Both the position numbers and the translations under genes were made by a program. Positions 38,416 to 49,999 of a stretch of 64,000 bases of DNA are shown here, in pieces. The DNA lies in the NCBI RefSeq assembly GCF_964199755.1, contig NC_133898.1, positions 128,152,224-128,216,223 on the forward strand, given 5' to 3'. The DNA is from Larus michahellis. Its lineage: Eukaryota; Chordata; Aves; Charadriiformes; Laridae. Numbering within the stretch: position 1 is the first letter of the stretch; every line of letters starts with the position of its first letter. The notes below the pieces were generated by a model. That model worked only from the letters and a program-made list of their open reading frames with translations, was not told the DNA's origin and searched no databases.

Positions 38416-39830
38416 GAGAGGAAGGCTGGCTGGCTCGACCCTCCCACCCCGCGCCCGCCCCACGCGTGTCCGCAGCCCCCCAACGGCCGGCCACGCGTGG
38501 AGGGGCTTAAAAAGGGAGGGGGAGGGGGCATTAACAACTGGACTCCCCCATCAATGCTGCCCAGACCCACTTGTGAGCGGGAAGCAGACCCCAAACAACC
38601 CCCACAAACCCCCCCTCCCGGGTGTTTTTAATCGCTTTTCCCACATGGGACACACACGGGGTGACCCACTAGGGACCGGGGACGCCGTGGGTCCGGGGGT
38701 GGGGAAGGACACGGGGCAAGGGGGGTGCTTTGTCCCATGTGGGTTTGGTTTCTGATTTGGGGTCCTTTTGGGGGGTGTGGGGGGAATTTTGGGGGGGAAG
38801 GGCTGGTTTTCGGGCATGGCGCAGGCCGCGGGATGCCATGGAGGCCTTGCAATCTGGTGGCAATGCCGAGACCCCAAAAAAACAGTTGTGAGGGGGGGTC
38901 AGGATGAAATCACCCATCCCAAAGAGGGTCTGGGAAGGGCGTGAAGTGATCTGCAGACGCTGTTTTCTCTGCAGATCGTGGAGGGATCCTAGAAAACCAT
39001 TTTACACCCGGAAAAAGGCTGGATGAGGGGGAGAATTATGGCACGGGACGGGGGGAATTATGGCCGGAGAAATAACTCTTGGGACTGATTTAGATTTAAC
39101 TAGCAGATTCCCCAGGCTGAACCCCTCCGCCGGGCTGAATTTAGCAGCAGAAGAGATAACCGGGAGATAAGGACTGATACCCGGGGAGGAGAGCAGGAGA
39201 CCGGGAGGCGGCGGAGGGAAGGGGGAGAAGCCGGAGGCAGCGTTGGGAAGGGGTAAGGATGGAAGCGAGCCGGGAAAAAAAGGGGGTTTAAAGGAGCTCT
39301 GCTCCCCCCAACCCCCCGAAACCCAGGGGATGGAGGAACGTGTGCGTGTAACTGGCCTAGGACGGAGCGTTCCCACGGGACCCCTCCAAAGCAGGATCCA
39401 CAGGAGGGGAAAAAATGGAGTGAATTCCCGCCTGCCTTAATAATGATGATAATAAAAAAATCAACCCCTCTCCCCCCCAAAAAAAGCAAAATCGAGCCCG
39501 AGGGGACAACAGGAGGACGCTTCCAGGGGAGGCCCGTGGGAAGGGGCTCGCCGGGGTCTCGGCGTGACGGGGAGGGGCGAGGGGACAGAGAAGCGCTACC
39601 CACCTTCAGTGTTTTGGGGGGGGCAAGGGGTGGTGGGGGGTGAAGCCGTGGGGCAGGACCCCCCCTCACTGCGGGGAAGGCAGAGGGCTATGAGATACCT
39701 GGCTCCTGCCCGCTCCTGCTTCGCAGCGCGGGGGTGGTTAGGGGCAGCGGGGGGGGGTCTGTCCGTGTCCCCCCCTTCCCTTGGCTCCCCAGTGTGGCCA
39801 GTCTCCCCAGTCCCACTCGCTGACTGGTTT

Positions 39831-39860
39831 GCCCACGTCACGTGGAAGTGGGCGGCGATG
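39831..39860. promoter_or_regulatory. E-box, CRE-half and GC-box group
   Basis: ACGTCA (39835-39840) overlaps a palindromic E-box CACGTG (39839-39844), followed 5 bp later by a GC-box GGGCGG (39850-39855). E-box and GC-box elements have been reported in the rodent GATA4 proximal promoter. The site is 2.3 kb upstream of the ATG, a reasonable distance for a promoter before a short first intron. The link is inferred. Confidence 0.4.
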
Positions 39861-39956
39861 GGGGAGGAAAGAGGTGGGGAAGGGGGGCGGGGGGTGGGGG
39901 GTAAAGGAGGCCGGTATCTGTTGCACCATCAGCCGGGCGCCAGGTCTCATTGCCGT

Positions 39957-39959
<3 letters not shown>

Positions 39960-39989
<30 letters not shown>
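39960..39989 (+). repeat. Poly-A run of about 30 bases
   Basis: A homopolymer with no sign of a retroposed gene upstream of it. Other A-runs are at 41720-41746 and 42240. Confidence 0.9.
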
Positions 39990-39991
<2 letters not shown>

Positions 39992-40100
39992 AAAAAAGGA
40001 ATAAAATAATAAAATCAAACCACCCCACGGACGGCCCAACGCTGCAGGCAAAGTCCAGCCCCGCTCCGCACCCCCCCACACTGGAGGGACACTCGTGCCC

Positions 40101-43100
40101 AGAAATTATAAGGCTATTTTTTTTTTTTTTGGGGGGGGGGGGGAGACACCCCACTTCCTCCTCAGCTCCCCAATCCTTTTGGAGGCAACCCCTTTCTTTG
40201 GGGGATATTGCACGGGCGTGGGGGGCGGGTGGGGGGGTGGTTCGCCAGGGTCCTGCACCAAATCCTTCACACTCCAAGCAGAGCGAAGAGGTGGCAGCTG
40301 CCCTCCCCTCCATCCCAGCCTTTTTGGGGTCGTCCCCCCCCCAAAACTGGACACCCATCTCTTGCTTCCCCGTGCGCTGCAGAGGGTGTAAAGGATAATG
40401 GTGCAGCGCAGGGTGGGGGGGTCCCCACAGCCCCCTCCCCGGGAATAACGCTCATATCCTTAATATTTCCTACACCCCACCTGCGGGGTTCCCCTTGGAA
40501 ATGTGGGGGTGCTACCCGGCCGAGAGGGGGGACTAGAAGCAGCTTTTTAGGGGGGTCTGAAAGAAAAAAAAATAATCTCTGAAGATATTAAAAATCTCCG
40601 TTTGAAAGAGGTGGAGGGATGTGGGGGAGAGGAAAGCGATTTATCGAGGGGGGGTAGAAAGCGAAGGGAGCACTTGAAGGTGGGGGGGGGGAGGGCACAG
40701 GGATTCTGGGGCTGGGAAACCCCCAAAAAAGTGATCTCCATCCCGGGGTGTGTGTGGAGGGGATGCCTGCGGGCATCGGCAGAGGCTAAAAACGCGGATA
40801 AAGTTAAATTCGGGCAAATCCACAAATATAGGTAGGAAGGTGGTTGGGGGGCACGTGTAGAAATAAAATTCCAAGGCGCATAAATACGGCAGGGGGAAAT
40901 TTCGGCAGCGGTGCCCCTGTGTGTCTCGGAGACATTTATGCTTTAAGCACACGGGGGAAATAGGTTTGTGGTAATAAGTTTGTGGTTATATACGTACAAT
41001 GCAAATATTGCATATAGACGGGACTTAATGCATATTAGACGCGGGAACGTGTGTTTCGTATAAATATGTATATACTCCCATACCTAAATATAGTGTAATT
41101 TATACCACGCGGTGTGTATAGATACGTAAAAATATATCTTATGGACATATAAGTTTACGGACATATAGCTTATGAACACAGGGTTATCGGCACGCAGAGA
41201 AAGAAAGGAGAATTAAATATATCGTCTTTTTTTTTTTTTTTCCTTTCCTCAAAGCAGCTGCAAATCCAGATGTGCAGGGTTTTGGACACGCATCTCCCTT
41301 TCCACGCCTTGCAAGATCCCGTGTGATTTTCTCTAGCGAAGCAGCGTTTTGCTGAAGCTTCGTTGAATTCCGACTGAATATCAGATATCAGCGCTTTCTT
41401 TAAAAAAAAAATAATAATGAAAACGAGGAAAAATCCAGTTAAAACCGATGAAAACTGCCCGAGCAGCTGTACCAGGAGCACAGACGATTTCAAGGACCTG
41501 CCTTGGCTTTGGCTTTTCTGTGAAGAAAACACACAAAAAAATTAATTCCCGTGGTGGGTTTTGCGTGTGCGCGGTCGGATCCAGCTTCTTTCAGCGGGGA
41601 AATATCAGTCCTTAGCGCCCAGCATCCCGAAAAAATCAGTGCCGTGAGGCGCTGAGCCCAACCCGGTGCAAACTAACAGCAGGGAGGGAGAGGGATGGAT
41701 TTCAGGGACTTTTTATCCCGAAAAAAAAAAAAAAAAAAAAAAAAAAAGCAGCAGAAGATGGGACACAGCAGAGCGCAGCGAAAAAAATCTCTGCTCCGCA
41801 CTCGAAGGAGCTTTTTTTCGCCCCCCCTGGAATTTGCTCGCCCGCAAAGCGAAGAATTTAACGAAATCTGGCTGAAAATAACCCTGCGGAACAAATCTCG
41901 GCCTTTCCGCTCTCTTTTCCAGCCCCCTCTTGTCCCCCAGGGAGGAAAGAAATCCGTAAAATGCCGGGATTTTATTTTCTTTTGCCCGCATCGAAGTTAA
42001 TTCCGCGGCGGTTTTAGAGTTAAAAAGTTCCGCGGCTGTTGATAGATGCCCCCGCGAGTGGCAGTGAACAAAAAAACTATTAAAAAAGAAAAAAAAAAAC
42101 ACAACAAAAAAAAATACACATTAGGAATTGTGGATAGGGGTGTGTGTGAGGGGCAAAGTTGATTGAAAAATTTCTCCGCGGGGCCGTGCCGAAAAGTGAA
42201 TTTTTAAAAAAATGCGGGGGAAAAAAAAAAAGGTTAAAAAATGAAAAAAAAAAAAAAATCGAGCAAGTGTGGTTTTAGCAGAGAGAAAGGGATAAACGCA
42301 GCCGGCAGCTTTTAATTTTATTTATTTTTTTAAAATTATTTTAATTATTCCATGCCTTAGCTGCCAGCCGAGAAGGGGTCGGGGCGGGGGGGGCGGAGTA
42401 CGGGCTGAGGGAGGGGACGGGCCACCCCGGGCCAGCGAGGGCGAGTAACCGGGCTCCAAAATACCGGTGCCCTTGGTTGGGTGGCACCTATGGGCGGTAG
42501 ATATCTATAGGGCTATCTATAGGGGTATCTATAGGTATATATGTATATATCTATAGGTATAGGTGCTGTGGAGGTGCAGCCGGGGGGGGCCGCACGCTGC
42601 TGTCTTGTAGTAGAGCGGCCGGGAAGTGGAATGGGGCGGGGGGGGGGGGGGGAGTGGTGTCCAAAATGGGAGAGCCTGGGCCCGGCTGCACCCCCGGTTT
42701 TGGGGTATTTCGAGGCAGGATCAGGCCGGGCGGGGGAGGGGGAGCCCTGTCAGCCCGGAGACATCCCGGGGCGGCACCAAACCCGCCCCCCCGCCCACCT
42801 TTGGCGGGGGGTGGGGGGAGTTGAGGATGGAGGGGGGGGGATGCTGCTGACCCCCTACCCCGGAGCAAAGGGGGCGACCCCCCAGCATCAAAGCCCGGTG
42901 GAAGGGCTACTAGGGGGAGGGATGGAGCGGTCCCCCCTCCCGGGGGACTGATCCTGGCTCCCCCCGCCCCCCCCCCGGGATTAGCATTGCATTCCTCTCT
43001 CCAGGACCATCTTGCACCCCCACGGACCCCCCCTCCCAAAGGACACACGGGGGGGACCAGCGGGGACAACACCCCCCCCAGCCGCAGCCGGGGGAGTGTG

Positions 43101-43395
43101 TGGGCAGGAAGGTGTCGGAGCCGGGGTGTGGGGGGGCTGCTTTTGGCTGCCAGATTTCCCCCCCGACTTATCAGTGTCCTGTCGTACCTTCAGAGACACT
43201 TTCCTAAACAAACCTCACATCTGTTTATAAGGTGACAACGGTCCTAAACTGCCAACCCCCCCCCATCTAAACCCTCCCCCGCCCCCCCCAAAGGCCAGGT
43301 ATGACCGCTCGGGAGAGGGGTGTCCAAAGAGCATCACGGTTCAGCGATGCTCCGGGGGCGTTTCTAAACCCTTTTTGACGGCCCCCTCCGCCCCC
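40101..43395. other. GC-rich and homopolymer-rich upstream region
   Basis: The region alternates C/G-runs (40131, 40683, 42637, 42968, 43258) with AT-rich parts (40960-41250). It has a short TATCTATAGG-type repeat at about 42498-42560. No protein-coding exon was recognised. It is a further candidate location for the non-coding first exon of GATA4. Confidence 0.55.
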
Positions 43396-43399
43396 AAAC

Positions 43400-43810
43400 T
43401 TCATTTCATTTCATTTCATTTCATTTCATTTCATTTCATTTCATTTCATTTCATTTCTCTTCTCTTCTCTTCTCTTCTCTTCTCTTCTCTTCTCTTCTCT
43501 TCTCTTCTCTTCTCTTCTCTTCTCTTCTCTTCCTTTCTCTTCTCTTCCTTTCTCTTCTCTTCCTTTCTCTTCTTTTCTTTTCTCTTCTTTTCTTTTTCTT
43601 TTTCTTTTTCTTTTTCTTTTTCTTTTTCTTTTTCTTTTTCTTTTTCTTTTTCTTTTTCTTTTTCTTTTTCTTTTTCTTTTTCTTTTTCTTTTTCTTTTTC
43701 TTTTTCTTTTTCTTTTTCTTTTTCTTTTTCTTTTTCTTTTTCTTTTTCTTTTTCTCTTTTTCTTTTTCTTTTTCTTTTTCTTTTTCTTTTTCTTTTTCTT
43801 TTTCTTTTTC

Positions 43811-43843
<33 letters not shown>

Positions 43844-43860
43844 TTTTTTTTCTTTTTCTT
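43400..43860 (+). repeat. Compound pyrimidine microsatellite tract
   Basis: Three arrays follow each other: TTCAT units (about 43400-43456, 11 copies), TCTTC units (about 43456-43530, then mixed to 43592), and TTTTTC units (about 43592-43860, some 43 copies). From 43456 the + strand is almost purely C/T. The long open frames across it (Phe/Ser on +, Lys/Glu on -) are artefacts. Confidence 0.97.
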
Positions 43861-44762
43861 TTATTTTTCACCAATGGAACAGGGGTGTATGGGGCAGCAC
43901 TTCGTGCTGGGAGGCAGCAGGAGCGGACAGTGGCTGAGCCGGGAGGGTTGGTGCCAGGGGGATTTGGGGGGAGCCAGGAGCTGAAACCCATCCAGGACCA
44001 GGAATTTCAGGGAAAACGGGAGCCACAGGATGAGAACGTGCGCACCCTTGCATGATGCCACCCATGTCTGTGCCACTGCGTGTGTGTGGCAGGTCCCTGC
44101 TGCCGGGGATGGAGGTGTCCCAGGGTAGACACTGAAGACACGCCATGGATCAATGTGCTCTGGTTTTCCTGCCAAAATCAAGCGAATTCAGCCTAAAATA
44201 TCAGGGCTCTGCATTTCCCCATCTGGGACCTTCTCGAGTGGTGGGGAGCTGTGAAAGCCAAGCAAAGTGGGAGCTTCCCTGGGGGCAGAGGGGCTGCATG
44301 GCCACCACCCCCTAGGATGGACGAATGGCTGCGTGGGCACCTGTGGGCGCACGTCATGGGTGGGTGGATGGGGGGGATCCCCGGGGCCCCCCGGTGCGGG
44401 GGTGAATGGGTGGGTGTCACTCATGGGTGAGGGGATGAATGGGGGTGCGTCACTGCTGGGGTGCTGTGGCCCGTTCACAGCACCGTCCACGCGTGTGGTT
44501 TTACTGTCATTACCAGGGCGCTGTGAGGTAACGACAGAGAAACGACGCGTGTGGAGCTCACCTGCCACCACCCTGCGGTAAGATCACCTCCCTGGCTGGT
44601 GGGTACCCGCCAGTGGCTCAGGTCCGGGCGCAGCCACTCGTGTCCGGCAGCGACGGCGATGGAAAGCCCCTTCCACTGCGGGAGAGGCTGGAAAAGCCTC
44701 CTCCATCAGGCAGAGGGCTGAGCTGCCTGGAAATGCTGGAGCATAGCAGTGCAGAACCTCAG

Positions 44763-45345
44763 CGAGTATCGCTGTCCATCTATCCATTTATCCCTTTATC
44801 CATATGTCCACATATCCATATATCCACATATCCACGTATCCATATATCCCTTTGTCTATATATCCACATAGTCACATATCCACGTATCCATATAGCCTTT
44901 TATCTATATATCCACAGTCACATACCCACATATCCGTATACCCTCATATCCATATATCCACATATCCTTACATCCATATATCCCTTTATCTATATATCCA
45001 CATAGTCACATATCCACGTATCCATATACCCTCATATCCACATAACCTCATACCCACATATCCATATAGCCTTTTATCTATATATCCAGTCACATATCCA
45101 CATATCCATATACCCTCATACCCATATATCCTCATACCCTCATATCCATATATCCCTTTATCTATATATCCACATAGTCACATATCCATATATCCCTTTA
45201 CCTATATATCCGCATATCCACATATCCATATATCCACATATCCAAGTATCCATATACCCTCATATCCATATAACCCTTTATCTATATATGCACATACTCA
45301 CATATCCACATAACCTCATACCCACATATCCATATATTTATGTAA
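44763..45345 (+). repeat. TATCCACATA-type minisatellite
   Basis: About 580 bp of imperfect 8- to 10-bp units built from TATCCA and CATA. Longer modules recur: 'CATATATCCCTTT' starts at 44841, 44975, 45147 and 45187, each followed by a similar 'tctatatatccacatagtca'-like stretch. The open frames with Tyr/Pro/His/Ile repeats are artefacts. Confidence 0.95.
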
Positions 45346-45732
45346 CTTTCTAGTTGTTCCGATATCTATTTGCCTATTTGTGCCTATCCACCTGCTGAAA
45401 CGCCTATTTATCTAGACACATCTCTCCATGTCTCTCTCTCTCTCCCTTACGTGTCCGTCTGCCCATGGGTCTGTCCATTGAGCTCTGACCCACACGACTG
45501 CCAGGACCGCCTCAGCTATGGGGCTGTGTCCCCCTGACAAGTGGCGCTGCCTGTACCAACCCCGGATCCACGGCTGTCCTGGCTCCTTGGCTTTACCTCT
45601 TTCCCAGACCCATAGGGCAGTTTGTACCCCCTGGAAAGTGATGCTGCCGCTACCCCAGACCTATGGGGCTGCCCGCCCCATGCCTTTGGGATTGCCTGGA
45701 CCCTCTTGACCCATGGGGCTATCTATACCGCT

Positions 45733-45930
45733 GGACCCACATCCCTGCCTGCATCCCAGACCCACGGGGGTCCCTCCATCCAGACCCACATCCCTGCCTG
45801 CACCCAGACCCACGGGGTTCCCTCCATCCAGACCCACATCCCTGCCTGCACCCAGACCCACAGCCCTGCCTGTATCCCAGACCCACAGGGCTCCCACCAC
45901 CCAGACCCACAGCCCTGCCTGCCCTCTATC
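45733..45930 (+). repeat. 48-bp GC-rich minisatellite
   Basis: The word 'GACCCACATCCCTGCCTGC' and close variants begin at 45734, 45783, 45831, 45855 and 45904, so the unit is 48-49 bp and is made of two related 24-bp halves. Confidence 0.85.
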
Positions 45931-47220
45931 CTGAATCCATTGGTCTCCCTACAGCCTGGCCTGATGGGGCTGCCTGCATCTCGGACCTTCTGCCTGCATC
46001 CCTGACTTGGGGGGCTGCCCCAGTGGCGTCCCCGACTCCCGGCCGTGCTGAGCCGAGCCGTGCCGAGCCAAGCCGTGCCGTCAGCGGTGCCGTCGGGGCG
46101 GCGAGGCCGCGGCTGTCATCCCCTATTGATGAGGTGTGTGTTGACGGCGAGGAGGGACGGCCGCCGGCTCCGCTCCAGACTCCCCGGCGCTGGGGTCAGC
46201 GCCCCGGCCAGCCCCGCTGCCGCCGGGAAGGGAAGAGCCGGACACAGAGGGGATGCTCCCGCTCTCCCTCCGGCATCACCCACCAGGCACTCGCCTGTGG
46301 GAACTGGTTGGATATGATGAGAAAAAGGCCGATCCTGACCCAAATCGGATGGCAGATGCGGTGTCAGGATGGAGGCTTCATCACCAATTTCCTTCTCGAC
46401 TGAAAAAAAAGCATTTCTCCCTCCGCACCGACACATCGGGGGGTTGCACGGGTTTAAATTAATCCACCTATTTCTGGAGAGGGGAAAAAAAAAAGAGAAA
46501 TAAAAGCGAAACCGCAAAGGCAAATGGTGTTTTTTCACACTGATGCTCAGGTGTCCCAGCACTGAAACTCCACGTGCCAAATGCACGCGGAACGCTCTCA
46601 CACGAGCAAAGGAAAAACAGGGATTCACGCGCTGGGATTTCATGAGCGGTAAATGCAGGGGGTTGGGTTGACCTTAGACTAGATTGCCAGGCAAAAAATA
46701 ACCCACAAAATATTGACAATTTAAAAAATGGAAAACTTGGGGAAAAAAAAAAAAGAGTAAAAACTTCTCGTCTTTTTGAACAAGGAGAAAAAACCAGTCC
46801 CTCTGGCGCAGGGTGAGCGTGTGATCTGAGGTTGGTGGTGTCCTCCAAGGGACACTGGAGGTAGCTGGGAGCTTTCTGGGGATCTCCCTCTCTTCACCTG
46901 ATCCATCACAGAGGAATTCCCTGAGCTCGGGACGCAGCAGATGCTCACACAGCCCTCCCAAATCCCCCAGCCTCGGCTTTGCAAGGGAAAGGAGGACCCA
47001 GACTCCCGCAGGGATCAGGGACCCAAAAGCCTCGGGCATCCCGAGAGGTGGGAGGACAACCACAGGTGGGAAGGACTCAGATCCTTCGGAGATGAGGACG
47101 TTTAGGAGCAGAGGGTGGATAAGTGGAGCTGGTGCTATTAAACAGTTGTTAATCTCAATGCGCTGCCAGGGCTCTTTTGGATTAGATCTGATTTCCATGT
47201 GATCCACACAACAATTAATC
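45931..47220. other. Upstream intergenic DNA
   Basis: A GC-rich part (46000-46260) with short 'gccgagccgtgccgagccaa'-type repeats is followed by AT-richer unique DNA. No gene was recognised. Confidence 0.5.
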
Positions 47221-47221
47221 T

Positions 47222-47625
47222 CTTATGAAGAAAGGCTGAGGGATTTGGGTCTCTTCAGTCTGGAAAAAAGACGACTGAGAGGGGACCTTATCAACGCTTA
47301 TAAATACTGAAAGGGTGGGTGTCAGGAGGATGGGGCCAGGCTCTTCTCAGTGGTGCCCGGGGACAGGACAAGGGGTAATGGGCACAAACTTGAACATGGG
47401 AAGTTCCACCTAGACATGAGGAGGAACTTCTTTCCTGTGAGGGTGGCAGAGCCCTGGCACAGGCTGCCCAGGGAGGTGGTGGAGTCTCCATCTCTGGAGA
47501 CATTCCGAACCCGCCTGGACGCGTTCCTGTGCCACCTGCTCTGGGTGACCCTGCTCTGGCAGGGGGTTGGACGGGATGATCTCCAGAGGGCCCTGCCAAC
47601 CCCCACCATTCTGTGATCCTGTGAT
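47222..47625 (+). repeat. CR1 LINE 3' fragment
   Basis: It begins 'tatgaagaaaggctgaggg', continues through the end of ORF2 and the 3' UTR ('tggtggagtctccatctctg'), and ends with 'attctgtgatcctgtgattt'. It belongs to the same subfamily as 56360-57040 (both share 'aaatactgaaagggtgggtg'). Confidence 0.95.
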
Positions 47626-48130
47626 TTCTGGAGTTGAGGTGACATCATGGGAATTTTTTTTATTTCCTACCTAATATCCATCCATCTTTGGTGGGAAATA
47701 TCCCACCAAAAACCCACCCAGAGCACCCCTTGGGCTGCTGTTCTCCAGCCGAGCGAATGTCGCAGCCTTCCCTAGATTCCCTCATAGCAGCAGGAATTCG
47801 GACTATGCTGCTGAGATTCCTACAGCTCCACAAATAAAGCTTCCAGCTTCCCTTTGCCATCGGGAAGAGTCTGCTGGCTCTCCTGCTTCTCCTCTTTTGG
47901 GTTTGTAGTGTAAAGGAAAATACGTCTGGAGTAGTTAATATTGCTGATGCTTTGGCATTGCTGGAGAGCAGCAGAGCTGATGACCCCTTAAATCTGCTGA
48001 AACCCAGCTTGGCTTTGGCTTCCAGGCTCAGGACGCAGCTTCACACTGACTTAGGAGTGCTCTCCAGGATGGAAAATTTTGGGTGAATCTTTGTCATCCA
48101 TGGGGAAAAGCAAGAAAATCCACAGCATGC

Positions 48131-48235
48131 TGTCATAGAATCATGGAATGGTTTGGGTTGGAAGGGACCTTCAAGACCATGCAGTTCCACCCCCCTGCCA
48201 TGGGCAGGGACACCTCCCACTAGACCAGGTCACCG
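48131..48235 (-). repeat. CR1 LINE 3' fragment, minus orientation
   Basis: It starts with the reversed tail 'gtcatagaatcatggaatgg' and ends abruptly at 'cactagaccaggtcacc', about 100 bp in. Confidence 0.92.
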
Positions 48236-48239
48236 TAAC

Positions 48240-48420
48240 ATGAAAGTTCATTTTATCACAGAATGATATTGTTATCATTAAGCAAAAAACTCCTGCGCAG
48301 TACACCGGGGAAAAAATACTCAGGTGCGTTGGCAAATTTATATCTAATTAGCCCTCATTCTTAGATCATTAATACAGTGTTGATATCATTAATAAGCAGT
48401 AATATCTGCTAGGCAATGTG
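48240..48420. promoter_or_regulatory. AT-rich block with paired GATA and TAAT motifs
   Basis: TTATCA occurs at 48253-48258 and 48272-48277. Several TAAT/ATTA words and repeated 'gatatcattaata'-like text lie in the next 150 bp. The block is unique and lies about 11 kb upstream of GATA4. It is a candidate enhancer by motif content only. Confidence 0.25.
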
Positions 48421-49354
48421 CTTGGGGACGGATGCACCTCTGATTTTTTCATGCGTAAGACAAATCAGGAGGAGCGCTGTGATTTCTGGGGCTGGCAGTG
48501 TAGGAGGGGGAACAAGGGGATTCCTGGGCATGGACTGAGTTTTGGAGGTTTTTATTGGAAATTAAAAAAAATAATAAATGCCAGTGAGAGGCAGGAGGAA
48601 CCTGGACTTGAATGTCTTTGTAGTTCTAGCTATCGTCTGTCAATCAATCCATCAATCCATCAATTAATTTATCTATCGTTCCAGGTGGAAAAAATATAGA
48701 TTTAGGTAAATATAAATATTTTTTCTATATAGATTTTTTTTCTATATACAAAAAAAATATAGATATAGATTTAGATAAGGTCTGATGTGCTTAAACATGC
48801 AGGTACATGAGTTTGTAGCGTACCTATCTGAACAGAGCTCAGGCTTAGCCCCACGTTGTCCTTCCCTCGCCAGGTACCAGGGCCTGGAAGGATGCCGTAA
48901 GGAGCGAGGTGGGAGATCCTCATCTGTTGTCATAAAGGAAAATGAAATCTTTCCTTGAGCTGGATAGTATGAACTGCATCTTGCACCTACTCCTGGGGTC
49001 TTGCCCCATAACCGGACTGAGATTTCTTTGGCTTAACATTCTTGCTAGTAACATGAAAACAGTAATAAAGGGGGAGCGGGAGTGCAGGGAGAGGGTGTAG
49101 CTTTTATTAGACCAGCTGACATCTTTGGGGAAAAATAAGTGTGTTTTTGCCTGGGAGCCATCACCATTTTTTTTAGGCTGAGCAGGGTTCCCTGACCTGT
49201 CAGAAGTCCTGGGTAGAGGCAGAGATCTTCCTTTGCTCTCCCATCTGGGTGGCCACTATCTTCATGGTTGACTGTAAGGGGACTATTGCGCTGGTGAAAA
49301 GATGCGCTAACAGCAATTCAAGCAAGGGGAACAAAGCAGGCTTTGATTTAGTAC

Positions 49355-49590
49355 ATAACAGCAAAGATGAGATATTAGGAAGAAATTCTTTGGTGTGAGG
49401 GTGGTGAGCCCCTGGCCCAGGTTGCCCAGAGAAGCTGTGGCTGCCCCATCCCTGGAGGGGTTCAAGGCCAGGTTGGACGGGGCTTGGAGCAACCTGGTCT
49501 GGTGGGAGGTGTCCCTGCCCAGGGCAGGGGGTGGCACTGGATGATCTTGAAGGTCCCTTCCAAACCAAACCATTCTGTGGTTCTATGATC
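49355..49590 (+). repeat. CR1 LINE 3' fragment
   Basis: It runs from 'gatgagatattaggaagaaa' through 'gtggctgccccatccctgga' and 'ggtgtccctgcccagggcag' to the tail 'attctgtggttctatgatc'. Confidence 0.95.
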
Positions 49591-49839
49591 TTCAAAGCAC
49601 CGATCTTCACATGACTGGAAAAACGTATGTCATGCAAGTGTCACCCTTGCTGGTACCCAAGAGGTTAGATGAAGGGGGTGGCTCCTGTGCTCTGCAATGA
49701 CACCTCCAAGAGAGACGGCTGATCTTGGGCTTCTCTCGATCAGCTCTATCTCCCTGGGAGTCACTCCTTGGCCATCTGAGAGCAAAACCAGGCTGGATCA
49801 TGTATTTTTCTTTTTTCTTTTCCTTTCCTTTTCTCTTTT

Positions 49840-49995
49840 ACAAAGCATCCCTGGGCACTTTATAAAGATTACCAAGTTAAGCCTGAAAACAACACTGCGG
49901 GGTAGGTAGATCTTATTATCTGGGAAGACAAGGGAGAGGAAGATTAAAAGGCTCGAGAGGGACAGCAGATCCAGGACTGGACCCGTCTCTCACAG
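49840..49995 (-). repeat. MIR-like ancient SINE remnant
   Basis: On the + strand the order is 'ctgcggggtaggtagatctt', then 'gaagacaagggagaggaaga', then 'agatccaggactggacccg', then 'cccgtgccttaac'. This is the order of the reversed MIR consensus (gaggtaggtactatta, gaggaaactgaggc, ggattcgaaccc, ccgtgctcttaac). Confidence 0.6.
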
Positions 49996-49999
49996 CACT

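Noticed and set aside
39960..39989. Poly-A run as the tail of a processed pseudogene
   Set aside because: No gene-like sequence precedes it on the + strand, and similar runs are scattered in the region.
43375..44055. Long Phe/Ser open frame (+) and Lys/Glu open frame (-)
   Set aside because: They are translations of the pyrimidine microsatellite tract and end soon after it.
44613..45313. Open frames with Tyr/Pro/His/Ile repeats
   Set aside because: They come from the TATCCACATA minisatellite.
45663..46403. 246-codon + strand frame
   Set aside because: Its first part is the 48-bp minisatellite and the rest has no recognisable domain or codon pattern.
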